NCBI GenBank assembly: GCA_000702085.1
Contig: JNKP01000004.1
Span: forward strand, 248,001-312,000
Direction: 5' to 3'
From: Lachnospiraceae bacterium P6A3
Lineage (GTDB): Bacteria > Bacillota > Clostridia > Lachnospirales > Lachnospiraceae
DNA: 64,000 nucleotides
Shown here: one piece after another, positions 31,071 through 38,836 of the stretch
Numbering within the stretch: the stretch's first letter is position 1
Layout: each line of letters starts with the position of its first letter
The notes under the pieces: model-generated
The model's input: the letters and a program-made list of their open reading frames with translations, nothing else
What the model was told of the DNA's origin: nothing
Databases searched by the model: none
Position numbers and translations under genes: made by a program

Positions 31071-31115
31071 AAAATAGGAACGTCAGAGTTAACTTCCGAA
31101 ATGGAAAGGGGCCGT

Positions 31116-31364
31116 ATGAACGAACTGTTTATAACCGTCGATCTTCATGGTTTGAGATGTGATGAAGCGGAAAAGAAGATAGAAAAAGTTCTTGCGGAAG
31201 CCGGAGACGGAACATATCAGATACGGCTTATTCATGGTTATAACCGCGGTACAAACATCAAAAGCATGATATACGACAGCTTCAAATATGATAAGAAAGT
31301 AAAACGCATCGTGCCCGGAGATAATCAAGGGATTACTATACTGGTTTTAAAAGAATTGTTTTAA
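31116..31364 (+). CDS. Small Smr-domain protein
   Basis: 82 residues from ATG 31116 (AAAGGGG upstream). It consists of one Smr (MutS2 C-terminal) domain: VDLHGLRCDEAEKKIEKVL, RLIHGYNRGTNI (the HGxGxG-like motif reads HGYNRG) and a C-terminal DNQGITILVL. Such domains can nick or bind nucleic acids and, in MutS2, act on collided ribosomes. A stand-alone small version's role is unknown. Monocistronic. Confidence 0.85.
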   Translation: MNELFITVDLHGLRCDEAEKKIEKVLAEAGDGTYQIRLIHGYNRGTNIKSMIYDSFKYDKKVKRIVPGDNQGITILVLKELF

Positions 31365-31387
31365 GGATAAATCAACAGAATATATTA

Positions 31388-31431
31388 AAATAAGTCAATT
31401 TCTTCAAGAGGAGAGATTGACTTATTTTTTT
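31388..31431 (+). terminator. Intrinsic terminator after the Smr gene
   Basis: 16-bp stem AAATAAGTCAATTTCT / AGAGATTGACTTATTT (one T-G pair), loop TCAAGAGG, then T4. Confidence 0.92.
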
Positions 31432-31466
31432 GCAAAAATGCCGCAAATACGCTATTTCCGAACGAG

Positions 31467-31535
31467 CAGAATTAAAATACATCATAAAAACAGATTAAAA
31501 TACCTCTTGCATTTTACATAAATTAGATGTATCTT
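31467..31535 (+). promoter_or_regulatory. Direct-repeat operator candidate and promoter of the LeuA-AraC gene
   Basis: Two exact ATTAAAATAC copies (31471-31480 and 31494-31503), each preceded by CAGA, are 23 bases apart. The second ends 4 bases before a candidate -35 TTGCAT (31508-31513), with TATCTT (31530-31535) 16 bases further. AraC-family proteins bind tandem direct repeats about two helical turns apart next to the -35, so this fits autoregulation. An inverted repeat GCAGAT-N10-ATCTGC (31555-31576) lies in the leader just before the ribosome site. Confidence 0.5.
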
Positions 31536-31589
31536 GATTTCATAATTGTTCAGGGCAGATTAATTAATATATCTGCAGAAGGAGTATAC

Positions 31590-33593
31590 ATGAGTAAGAT
31601 CAATATCAGTGAGAAATACAGGCCTACATACCATATGCCCCCGGTTCTCAATCACAACTGGGTCAAAAAAGACAGAATAACAAAGCCTCCTATCTGGTGC
31701 AGCGTTGACCTTCGTGACGGAAACCAGGCTCTTATAGATCCCATGAGTCTTGAAGTAAAACTTGAGTTTTTCAAACTCCTGGTTGACGTCGGTTTCAAGG
31801 AAATAGAAGTAGGATTTCCCGCTTCTTCCGATACCGAGTTCGAATTCATCAGAGCCCTGATCGATAAGAACATGATCCCCGATGATGTAACCATTCAGGT
31901 TCTTACCCAGGCAAGAGAGCACATTATCCGCAAGACATTCGATGCCGTTAAAGGATGCCCCAAGGCTATCGTCCATCTGTATAATTCTACTTCCGTTGAG
32001 CAGAGAGAGCAGGTTTTCAAGAAAGATAAGCCTGAGATCCTTAAGATCGCGGTAGACGGAGCCAAGCTGTTAAAAGAGCTTGCAGATGAGACCGACGGAA
32101 ACTTTATGTTCGAGTACAGCCCCGAGAGCTTTTCGCAGACCGAGCCCGAGTTTGCTCTTGAAGTCTGCAACGCGGTACTGGACGTATGGCAGCCTACTCC
32201 CGAGAAGAAGGCGATCATCAACCTTCCTTCTACCGTACAGGTTGCGATGCCTCATGTTTTTGCCGATCAGATAGAATACATGTCCGATAATATGAAATAC
32301 CGTGACGGAGTTGTTTTATCCGTGCATCCTCACAATGACAGAGGAACCGGAGTGGCCGATGCGGAGCTCGGAGTGCTTGCGGGTGCGGACCGTGTCGAGG
32401 GTACTCTTTTTGGAAACGGAGAGAGAACCGGTAATGTGGATCTGGTAACAGTTGCAATGAACATGGTTACTCACGGCGTGGACAGCGGACTTGATTTCTC
32501 CAATATCATGAAGATCCGTGAGGCTTATGAGAGATTCACCAATATGAAGGTCCACGAGAGAACCCCTTACGGCGGAGATCTTGTGTTTACCGCTTTCTCG
32601 GGATCGCATCAGGATGCGATAAGCAAGGGAATGAACTACCGCGCAGAAGGAAAAACCGGTGCAAGATGGGATATTCCTTATATTCCCATCGATCCTTCAG
32701 ACATCGGAAGAGAGTATGAATCGGATGTCATCCGTATCAATTCCACATCCGGAAAGGGCGGAGTTGCCTTTGTTCTTAAGCAGCAGTTCGGCTTCAGCCT
32801 TCCCGCAGCAATGAAGGAAGAGGTCGGATACCTGATGAAGGGCGTTTCCGACAGAAAGCACAAAGAACTTAAACCCGATGAGATGTTCTCCGTATTTGAG
32901 GATGTATATGTAACCTCAAGACCCGTCTTTGATGCTGCGGAGATCCATTATAAGCAGCTCGGAAACGGCGGAATCGAAGCGTCGGTCAGCTTTAAGGACA
33001 AGGTCGGAGAGCAGAAGGTCGTAACCGTCGGAAACGGACGTCTCGACTCCGTAAGTAACGCGATCAAGCTTTATCTGGGCGTGGACTATGAGCTCACGGG
33101 TTATGAAGAGCATGCCATCTCCAAGACCAGTTCTTCCAAGGCTGCTTCTTATGTAAGCGTTGTTTCCGAGGGCAAAACCTATTGGGGAGTCGGCGTTGAT
33201 GAGGATATTATCAAGGCATCCAACGCGGCACTGGTAAGCTGCGTAAACAAGGTTGCCGCAGACCAGCATATCAGCAGGGCCCGCGAAGAGAGACTTGTTG
33301 AGATCCTTACATATATCCAGAGAAATTACCAGGATGTATCCCTTGATTCCATGGCTGAAGAGTTCCACCTTTCCAGACCTTACCTTTCAAAATATATTAA
33401 GGAAAAAACGGGAGAAACTTTCCAGGATGTGCTCCGCCTGGAGAAGCTTAAGAGGGCCAAAACCCTTCTTAAGGACACCGCCAAGACCATCGAGAACATT
33501 GCTCTTGAGGTCGGTTATGAAAATGTCGAGCACTTCAACAGAATGTTCAAGAAAACCTACGGAGTCACCCCTGTACAGTTCAGAAAGCAGTAA
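31590..33593 (+). CDS. leuA: 2-isopropylmalate synthase fused to an AraC-type DNA-binding domain
   Basis: 667 residues from ATG 31590 (GAAGGAG upstream). Residues about 35-310 are the HMGL-like catalytic barrel: SVDLRDGNQAL (39-49), the metal pair HPHND (246-250) and GNGERTGN (275-282). About 435-556 is the LeuA allosteric domain, which in this family binds leucine (DAAEIHYKQLGNGGIEA, SSSKAASYVSVV). LeuA normally ends here. Instead, without a break, 565-667 is a full AraC/XylS double HTH (SLDSMAEEFHLSRPYLSKYI and TIENIALEVGYENVEHFNRM, ending GVTPVQFRK). LeuA condenses acetyl-CoA with 2-oxoisovalerate in leucine synthesis. The fusion suggests an enzyme that is also a leucine-responsive regulator (inference). 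No other leu genes are adjacent. Confidence 0.93.
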   Translation: MSKINISEKYRPTYHMPPVLNHNWVKKDRITKPPIWCSVDLRDGNQALIDPMSLEVKLEFFKLLVDVGFKEIEVGFPASSDTEFEFIRALIDKNMIPDDVTIQVLTQAREHIIRKTFDAVKGCPKAIVHLYNSTSVEQREQVFKKDKPEILKIAVDGAKLLKELADETDGNFMFEYSPESFSQTEPEFALEVCNAVLDVWQPTPEKKAIINLPSTVQVAMPHVFADQIEYMSDNMKYRDGVVLSVHPHNDRGTGVADAELGVLAGADRVEGTLFGNGERTGNVDLVTVAMNMVTHGVDSGLDFSNIMKIREAYERFTNMKVHERTPYGGDLVFTAFSGSHQDAISKGMNYRAEGKTGARWDIPYIPIDPSDIGREYESDVIRINSTSGKGGVAFVLKQQFGFSLPAAMKEEVGYLMKGVSDRKHKELKPDEMFSVFEDVYVTSRPVFDAAEIHYKQLGNGGIEASVSFKDKVGEQKVVTVGNGRLDSVSNAIKLYLGVDYELTGYEEHAISKTSSSKAASYVSVVSEGKTYWGVGVDEDIIKASNAALVSCVNKVAADQHISRAREERLVEILTYIQRNYQDVSLDSMAEEFHLSRPYLSKYIKEKTGETFQDVLRLEKLKRAKTLLKDTAKTIENIALEVGYENVEHFNRMFKKTYGVTPVQFRKQ

Positions 33594-33615
33594 ACATGCG
33601 GGTTTCAGACATCTT

Positions 33616-33653
33616 ATCTCCCCTCGGGCCGGCCGGGTCCGGGGGGATTTTTT
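33616..33653 (+). terminator. GC-rich terminator after the LeuA-AraC gene
   Basis: ATCTCCCC pairs with GGGGGGAT around a GC-rich core (CGGGCCGGCCGGG), followed by T6. Confidence 0.8.
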
Positions 33654-33697
33654 CATCCTTGGAAACAGGAATAGGCTTCGAAAACAAATCTCAGGGG

Positions 33698-33725
33698 TTG
33701 ACAATTTTTGCAAAAGAGGTATATT
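33698..33725 (+). promoter_or_regulatory. Promoter of the HTH/ATP-grasp cluster
   Basis: TTGACA at 33698-33703, TATATT at 33720-33725, spacer 16. A leader of about 105 bases follows. Confidence 0.65.
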
Positions 33726-33783
33726 TATAACAATAAGTGCAGTTGATATAACTATATAAGTGGAATTTGCAACAAAACGCACC

Positions 33784-33810
33784 ATATATATCACAAAATG
33801 TTATATATTT
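33784..33810. promoter_or_regulatory. Imperfect inverted repeat, operator candidate
   Basis: ATATATATCACA-AAA-TGTTATATATTT; arms match at 10 of 12 positions. It lies just upstream of the HTH gene's ribosome site, so it is a candidate binding site for that regulator. Confidence 0.4.
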
Positions 33811-33839
33811 ATCTCTTTTGAGAGAAAAAAGGAGTTGTG

Positions 33840-34046
33840 ATGATCAAAAACAGGATAAAAGAGTTTCGTGCTAAGCTCGGAATCAATCAGGAAGAACTGG
33901 CTTTTAAGGTCGGAGTGCGCCGTGAAACCATAGGAAATCTCGAGAATGGCCGTTACAACCCCAGTCTGGTACTGGCTTGGAAGGTAGCGAAGGTCTTTGA
34001 TGTCCCTATTGAAGAGGTTTTTACGGTAGATGAAATCATTCGCTGA
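33840..34046 (+). CDS. Small XRE-family HTH regulator
   Basis: 68 residues from ATG 33840 (AAAGGAG 5 bases upstream); a GTG at 33837 is also possible. It is one HTH_3 domain (LGINQEELAFKVGVRRETIG, NLENGRYNPSLVLAWKVA) ending FDVPIEEVFTVDE, the YgzD/antitoxin-like minimal regulator type. It sits 80 bases before two ATP-grasp genes and may control them. No toxin partner is visible. Confidence 0.88.
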   Translation: MIKNRIKEFRAKLGINQEELAFKVGVRRETIGNLENGRYNPSLVLAWKVAKVFDVPIEEVFTVDEIIR

Positions 34047-34126
34047 AGAGATTGGGTAAGACACAGGTTTCTTCTTATGATAAAATGCTGTTCGTGCGAT
34101 AAATCTCAGCCGGGAAGGATAATGCT

Positions 34127-34999
34127 TTGAAGGGTTGGTTAATAGTTAATTCTTTTGTTAAATGGGATAAGTTCAGCGAGATCTATAACCTGCTTCTTGA
34201 AGCCGGTAAAAAGGTCGGAGTCGAACTGGAGATGAAGACATCCTCCGACATATACTGCAGCGTTCAGAGTAAATTTGAGGAGTATGAGCTTCCGGATTTC
34301 GGAATATTCTGGGATAAGGACATTCTTCTCGCTTCACGTCTTGAGAAAATGGGTCTCAGACTGTTTAACCCCGCTCAGAGCATAGAAGCCTGCGACGACA
34401 AGGGACAGACGGCCATTGCACTTGTGGAGAGCGGGATCAGAACTCCGAAAACATTTCTGTCTCCCAAGGCATATCCCACCTTCGGCTGTACGGACCTGAC
34501 CTTCCTTAAGAAAGCGGAGGAAGAGATCGGATATCCGATGGTAATCAAGGAAAACAGAGGATCCTTCGGCCAACAGGTACATCTGGTCAAAAACTCATAC
34601 GAAGCTGAAGTACTTATTGCTTCTTTTAAGGAACATCCTTTTATTATGCAGGAGTACATAGAAGAATCCGCCGGAAGAGACGTCAGGATAAATGTTGTGG
34701 GAGACAGGGTCGTTGCCTCGATGTACAGATACAATGACAATGACTTCCGTTCGAACATAACAAACGGCGGAAGCATGAAGAGCTTCACCGCCACGGGGGA
34801 GCAGGAAGCGCTGGCGATAGCTGCTTGCAAGGCACTGGGGCTTGATTTTGCGGGAGTCGATGTCCTGTTCGGAAAAGAAGGACCGATCATCTGCGAAGTC
34901 AATTCAAATCCTCACTTTAAAACAACTCTCCAGTGCACCGGCATAAACATGGCCGAACACATAATAAGTTATATAAAAGAGTACATGGATGAAAGATAA
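34127..34999 (+). CDS. ATP-grasp ligase, RimK-like (first of a pair)
   Basis: 290 residues from a TTG start (GGGAAGGA 9 bases upstream). The fold is RimK-type ATP-grasp: N-terminal domain to about 95, the central ATP domain with YPMVIKENRGSFGQQV, then GRDVRINVVGDRVVASM, and the Mg/ATP motif FAGVDVLFGKEGPIICEVNSNPHF. These enzymes join amino acids such as glutamate to a peptide, protein or cofactor carboxylate; the substrate here is unknown. Overlaps the next gene by 11 bases. Confidence 0.88.
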   Translation: MKGWLIVNSFVKWDKFSEIYNLLLEAGKKVGVELEMKTSSDIYCSVQSKFEEYELPDFGIFWDKDILLASRLEKMGLRLFNPAQSIEACDDKGQTAIALVESGIRTPKTFLSPKAYPTFGCTDLTFLKKAEEEIGYPMVIKENRGSFGQQVHLVKNSYEAEVLIASFKEHPFIMQEYIEESAGRDVRINVVGDRVVASMYRYNDNDFRSNITNGGSMKSFTATGEQEALAIAACKALGLDFAGVDVLFGKEGPIICEVNSNPHFKTTLQCTGINMAEHIISYIKEYMDER

Positions 35000-35804
35000 A
35001 AGAGCGCTTCTGGTATATTTTGAAGCGGATGCTGAAAAAAACAAATGGTTTATAGGCAGGCTGACCGAAACGGCGGCTGAAAGGGGTATCAGACTCGATC
35101 TGGTAACGCCCTGGCAGGCTTTTGATGAAACCGAGGCCGCTTTTGTTATAAACAGATCAAGGGACGAAGAGGTTTCCAGATATTTTGAAGGCCTGGGAAT
35201 CAAGAGCTTTAATAATTCGGAAACAGTACGAATAGGAAACGATAAGCTTGAGGAATATTCTCTTTTCCGGGAACTGGGAATGCCGGTTATGGAGACGGTT
35301 CCGGGAGATACTCCGGAAGAGGAGATACCTTTTGCCGCTCCGTATATCGTAAAGCATAGAAGGGGACACGGCGGAAACAGGGTATTTATGGCCCGGAAGT
35401 ACGAGGAAGTTCGTGAGATCATAAGGGGTCTTGACCCTTCGGAGTGGATAATCCAGAAAATGTGTGACACCCCGGGACAGGACATGCGATTGTATATTCT
35501 CGGCGGAAAAGTGGTCGCATCGGTACTGAGGACATCGACCAAAGACTTTAGGAGCAATTTCAGTCTCGGTGGAGAGGCAAGTCTCGTTCAGGCTCCCGAG
35601 GAGGTTGTAAACATGGCGCTCAGGCTGTCGGATTATCTGCTGGCCGATTATATCGGGGTTGATGTGATCAAAGATCACGGTAAATGGATCGTAAACGAGG
35701 TCGAGGATGCAGCCGGGGCAAGGATGCTTTACAGCCTGACCGACTTTGACATAGCCGATATGTATATGTGTCATATTTGTGAAAAATCTTCCCAAAAGCT
35801 ATAA
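34989..35804 (+). CDS. ATP-grasp ligase, RimK-like (second of a pair)
   Basis: 271 residues, diverged from its upstream partner. The N-terminal domain is shorter. The ATP-grasp core has APYIVKHRRGHGGNRVF, GQDMRLYILGGKVVASVLR, DFRSNFSLGG and DYIGVDVIKDHGKWIVNEVEDAAG, where the usual E-x-N pair reads NEVEDA. So the metal site is partly changed. The start overlaps the end of the first ligase, so the two are translated together and may form a heteromer or act in sequence. Confidence 0.85.
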   Translation: MKDKRALLVYFEADAEKNKWFIGRLTETAAERGIRLDLVTPWQAFDETEAAFVINRSRDEEVSRYFEGLGIKSFNNSETVRIGNDKLEEYSLFRELGMPVMETVPGDTPEEEIPFAAPYIVKHRRGHGGNRVFMARKYEEVREIIRGLDPSEWIIQKMCDTPGQDMRLYILGGKVVASVLRTSTKDFRSNFSLGGEASLVQAPEEVVNMALRLSDYLLADYIGVDVIKDHGKWIVNEVEDAAGARMLYSLTDFDIADMYMCHICEKSSQKL

Positions 35805-35870
35805 AATGGGATAGAATAGTGCAATGCGCGGGGCGGATAGACCAGCCGCCCGGTATGAAAGGAGATTCAT

Positions 35871-37418
35871 ATGTCCGAAAAAACCGAAAGTGCCGTTAAG
35901 ACGGAGAACACCGAAACGACGGAAAAAGCCGAAAAAGCCGTCAAAACGCACTATGATATTAAAATGGAAAAGCGTAAGGAGGCTAAGAAGCGCGAGAAGC
36001 GTGAACAGCTTATCTGGAAATGCGCCGGAATCGTTGTCCTTATCGCTATCATCGCATTTATCGCATCATTCCCCATCAGGAAATATCTTGCGATGAATGA
36101 AACTGTCTGCACCATCGGCGGCAGGCAGATCAGCCGTATTGAGTATGACTATAACTACAATATGGTAAAGAACGCATACATCAATAACTACAGTTCCGTT
36201 CTTTCTTATTACGGAATGGATGTTAATACCATTGAAGATCAGATGTATGATGATGTGCTTACTTTCAGACAGTATTTCCAGAAGGAAGCCGTAGACCGTA
36301 TCAAGCAGACCATCGCTCTTAATGCAGAGATTGCAAGAGAAGGTTATACCGCTGACGTCTCCGAGCAGTATGAGGATTATGCACAGTCCATGAGAGATGC
36401 TGCCAAGGAAGCAGAAATGAGCCTCGGAGCATATTACAAGGCTTCGCTCGGTGAATTTGCCACCGAAAAGAGAATCGAGAAGCTTGTCAGAGAGACTCTT
36501 CTTGTAGCAGAGTTCAGTGATTACAAGCAGAACGGTTTCGACCCCACCGATGAAGAAATCGATGCCCGTTATACCGAAGATGCGGACGATTATGATGTTT
36601 TCGACTATAAGATGGTGAGAATCGATGCTGAACTTCCCACCGAGCCTACCGAGCTTGCGGACGAGGGAGCAGCTGTTGCCGAAGACGGAACCTATACTCC
36701 TTCCGAGGCGGAAGTTGAAGCCGCTATGGCTGCAGCCAAGGAGCTTGCCGATGAAGCAGAGGCTACCATCTTTGAGGATGGCGAAGTTCACGAGGCAGAG
36801 AAAGGATCGGTAGTCAACTATCTGATCCGCAACTGGGTTCTTGATCCTTCCAGAAAAGAAGGAGATTCTACCATAGTAGAGTCCGATGTTACCAACAGCT
36901 ATTATGTAGTGGGATTTGTTTCCAGATATAAGGATGAGGCACCCACTCTTTCACTCAGAATCATTTCTACCAACGAAGACAACGGAGCTCAGATCCTTTC
37001 CGAGTATGCCGCTGCAGGAAGCACCGAGGAAGCGTTCATTGCTCTTTATGACAAGTATGCCGAGGATCAGACTGCCGAGGACGGACTTTATGAAGGCGTT
37101 ACCGGAAGTGCTCTTCCTGGAGATCTCAGCGCATGGGCAAATGATGCATCACGTGTTGCCGGAGATACAAAGTCATACTTTGATGAAAATGCTTCGATCA
37201 CTTATATAGCTTATTATGTGGGCGAAGGAAAGCCTTCGTGGTATTATACTATTAAGAATATCTTGATGTCGGAGGGAATGGACAGTTACCTGGCAGGAAT
37301 CACCGAGCCTCTTACGGTTGAGGATCCCAAAGGAAACCTCGAGTATATTTCCGTCGAAGCAGCTGCACAGCTCCTTCAGCAGATGGAAGAGCTTTATAAT
37401 ACTACTCCCGCTGAATAA
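35871..37418 (+). CDS. Membrane-anchored PrsA/SurA-like foldase
   Basis: 515 residues. The cytoplasmic N-terminus (1-47) is highly charged (Lys/Glu/Thr), then one transmembrane helix (about 48-67), then an extracytoplasmic region. That region starts like SurA/PrsA chaperones (VCTIGGRQISRIEYDYNYN) and is rich in helices. It includes an acidic Ala/Glu insert (about 255-300) and a C-terminal part that could be a degenerate parvulin domain. Likely role: folding of secreted proteins. Ribosome site GAAAGGAG. Catalytic residues cannot be confirmed by eye. Confidence 0.7.
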   Translation: MSEKTESAVKTENTETTEKAEKAVKTHYDIKMEKRKEAKKREKREQLIWKCAGIVVLIAIIAFIASFPIRKYLAMNETVCTIGGRQISRIEYDYNYNMVKNAYINNYSSVLSYYGMDVNTIEDQMYDDVLTFRQYFQKEAVDRIKQTIALNAEIAREGYTADVSEQYEDYAQSMRDAAKEAEMSLGAYYKASLGEFATEKRIEKLVRETLLVAEFSDYKQNGFDPTDEEIDARYTEDADDYDVFDYKMVRIDAELPTEPTELADEGAAVAEDGTYTPSEAEVEAAMAAAKELADEAEATIFEDGEVHEAEKGSVVNYLIRNWVLDPSRKEGDSTIVESDVTNSYYVVGFVSRYKDEAPTLSLRIISTNEDNGAQILSEYAAAGSTEEAFIALYDKYAEDQTAEDGLYEGVTGSALPGDLSAWANDASRVAGDTKSYFDENASITYIAYYVGEGKPSWYYTIKNILMSEGMDSYLAGITEPLTVEDPKGNLEYISVEAAAQLLQQMEELYNTTPAE

Positions 37419-37440
37419 ATATATCCGATAATTAAACTTC

Positions 37441-37489
37441 TGCGGCCGGAAGACAGAGATCAAGACTCTTCTTACGGTCGCATTTTTTT
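37441..37489 (+). terminator. Intrinsic terminator directly before cca
   Basis: TGCGGCCGGAAGA (37441-37453) pairs with TCTTACGGTCGCA (37470-37482) with one mismatch and one wobble, then T7. The cca start codon is 6 bases after the T-run. Confidence 0.9.
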
Positions 37490-37495
37490 ACTTAA

Positions 37496-38836
37496 ATGAA
37501 CATTAATATTCCCGAAGATGTAAATTATATATTGGAAAAAATCTTCGATGCCGGATTTGATGCCTACATCGTGGGAGGCTGTGTCAGGGATTCTGTTTTG
37601 GGAAAAGAACCCGATGACTGGGACATAACGACAAATGCACTCCCCCTGCAGGTGAAGGATCTATTCCGGAGAACGGTGGATACGGGGCTTCAGCATGGTA
37701 CCATTACGGTAATGAGAGGTAATACCGGCTATGAAGTTACGACTTACCGGACGGATGGTGTTTACAGTGATGGGCGGCACCCCGATAAGGTTACGTTTGT
37801 ACCCAGTCTTGAAGAAGATCTGAAGAGAAGAGACTTCACGATCAATGCCATGGCATATAACTCAAGGGCCGGGCTGATCGATCTTTTCGGCGGAATGCAG
37901 GATCTTAAAGACGGTATTATCAGATGCGTTGGTAAAGCCGAAGAAAGATTCTCCGAAGATGCCCTTCGTATGCTCAGGGCAGTAAGATTTGCCGCTAAGC
38001 TCGGATATGTTCTGGATACGGATGTGTATGATTCCATACGTAAAAGGGCTGAGACGCTTTCTGTCGTATCTGCTGAGAGGATCACAACGGAGCTGATCAA
38101 GCTTCTTACGTCCGATCATCCCGAGATGATAAGACTCGCATATGAAACCGGACTTACAGCGGTCTTTTTTCCGGAATTTGATAAAGCGATGACCACGGAG
38201 CAAAATCACCCCCATCATATGTATGGAGTGGGAGATCACCTGATAGAATCGGTAAGAATATCTCAAAATGACCGGATTATCAGACTGACAATGCTTCTTC
38301 ATGATATTGCCAAACCCGAGACTCTCACCATTGATACGGAGGGGATAACCCATTTCTACGGTCATGCCACGCTCGGTGCGGAGATGGCCGAGAAGATTCT
38401 GCGAAGATGGAAGCTTGATAATGATACGATCAGAAGAGTATGCAGGCTGATCAAATATCATGATCTCGGAAAAGGAGTACCCTGCAGCCCCAAAGCGGTC
38501 AGAAAAGGGGTCAGGCTGATGGAAGAAGATTTTCCTCTTCTTCTGGAGGTTGAAAGGGCGGATATTCTTGCTCAGAGCACTTATATGAGAGAAGAAAAAC
38601 TGGCTACTTTGGAGCAGTTTTCATCGGAATATGAGATAATCCTTAAAGAGAAACAATGCTGCAGTCTAAAGGATCTTGCCGTAAACGGTAAAGATCTTAT
38701 GGCTCTCGGGATAAATCCGGGACCCGGACTTGGCAAGATCCTGGGGGCACTACTCGATAAAGTAATAGATGATCCTTCTTTAAACGAAAAAGAAATCCTG
38801 CTTAAGGCGGCAGGCGAGATGAAAGATGAAATTTGA
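37496..38836 (+). CDS. cca: CCA tRNA nucleotidyltransferase with HD domain
   Basis: Adds or repairs the 3' CCA of tRNAs; the two tRNA genes in this window lack an encoded CCA. 446 residues. Poly(A)-polymerase-family head: YIVGGCVRDSVLG, then DWDITTNALP with the catalytic DxD, RRDFTINAMAY and ERFSEDALRMLRAVRFAAKL. The HD domain (LLHDIAKP, YHDLGKG) follows. The ATG lies just after a terminator and has no obvious ribosome site. The next gene overlaps its end by 11 bases. Confidence 0.94.
   Translation: MNINIPEDVNYILEKIFDAGFDAYIVGGCVRDSVLGKEPDDWDITTNALPLQVKDLFRRTVDTGLQHGTITVMRGNTGYEVTTYRTDGVYSDGRHPDKVTFVPSLEEDLKRRDFTINAMAYNSRAGLIDLFGGMQDLKDGIIRCVGKAEERFSEDALRMLRAVRFAAKLGYVLDTDVYDSIRKRAETLSVVSAERITTELIKLLTSDHPEMIRLAYETGLTAVFFPEFDKAMTTEQNHPHHMYGVGDHLIESVRISQNDRIIRLTMLLHDIAKPETLTIDTEGITHFYGHATLGAEMAEKILRRWKLDNDTIRRVCRLIKYHDLGKGVPCSPKAVRKGVRLMEEDFPLLLEVERADILAQSTYMREEKLATLEQFSSEYEIILKEKQCCSLKDLAVNGKDLMALGINPGPGLGKILGALLDKVIDDPSLNEKEILLKAAGEMKDEI

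Noticed and set aside
31365-31589. Leucine T-box or leader peptide before the LeuA-AraC gene
   Set aside because: No T-box AGGGTGG-type sequence, no Leu-rich leader and no terminator between promoter and start.
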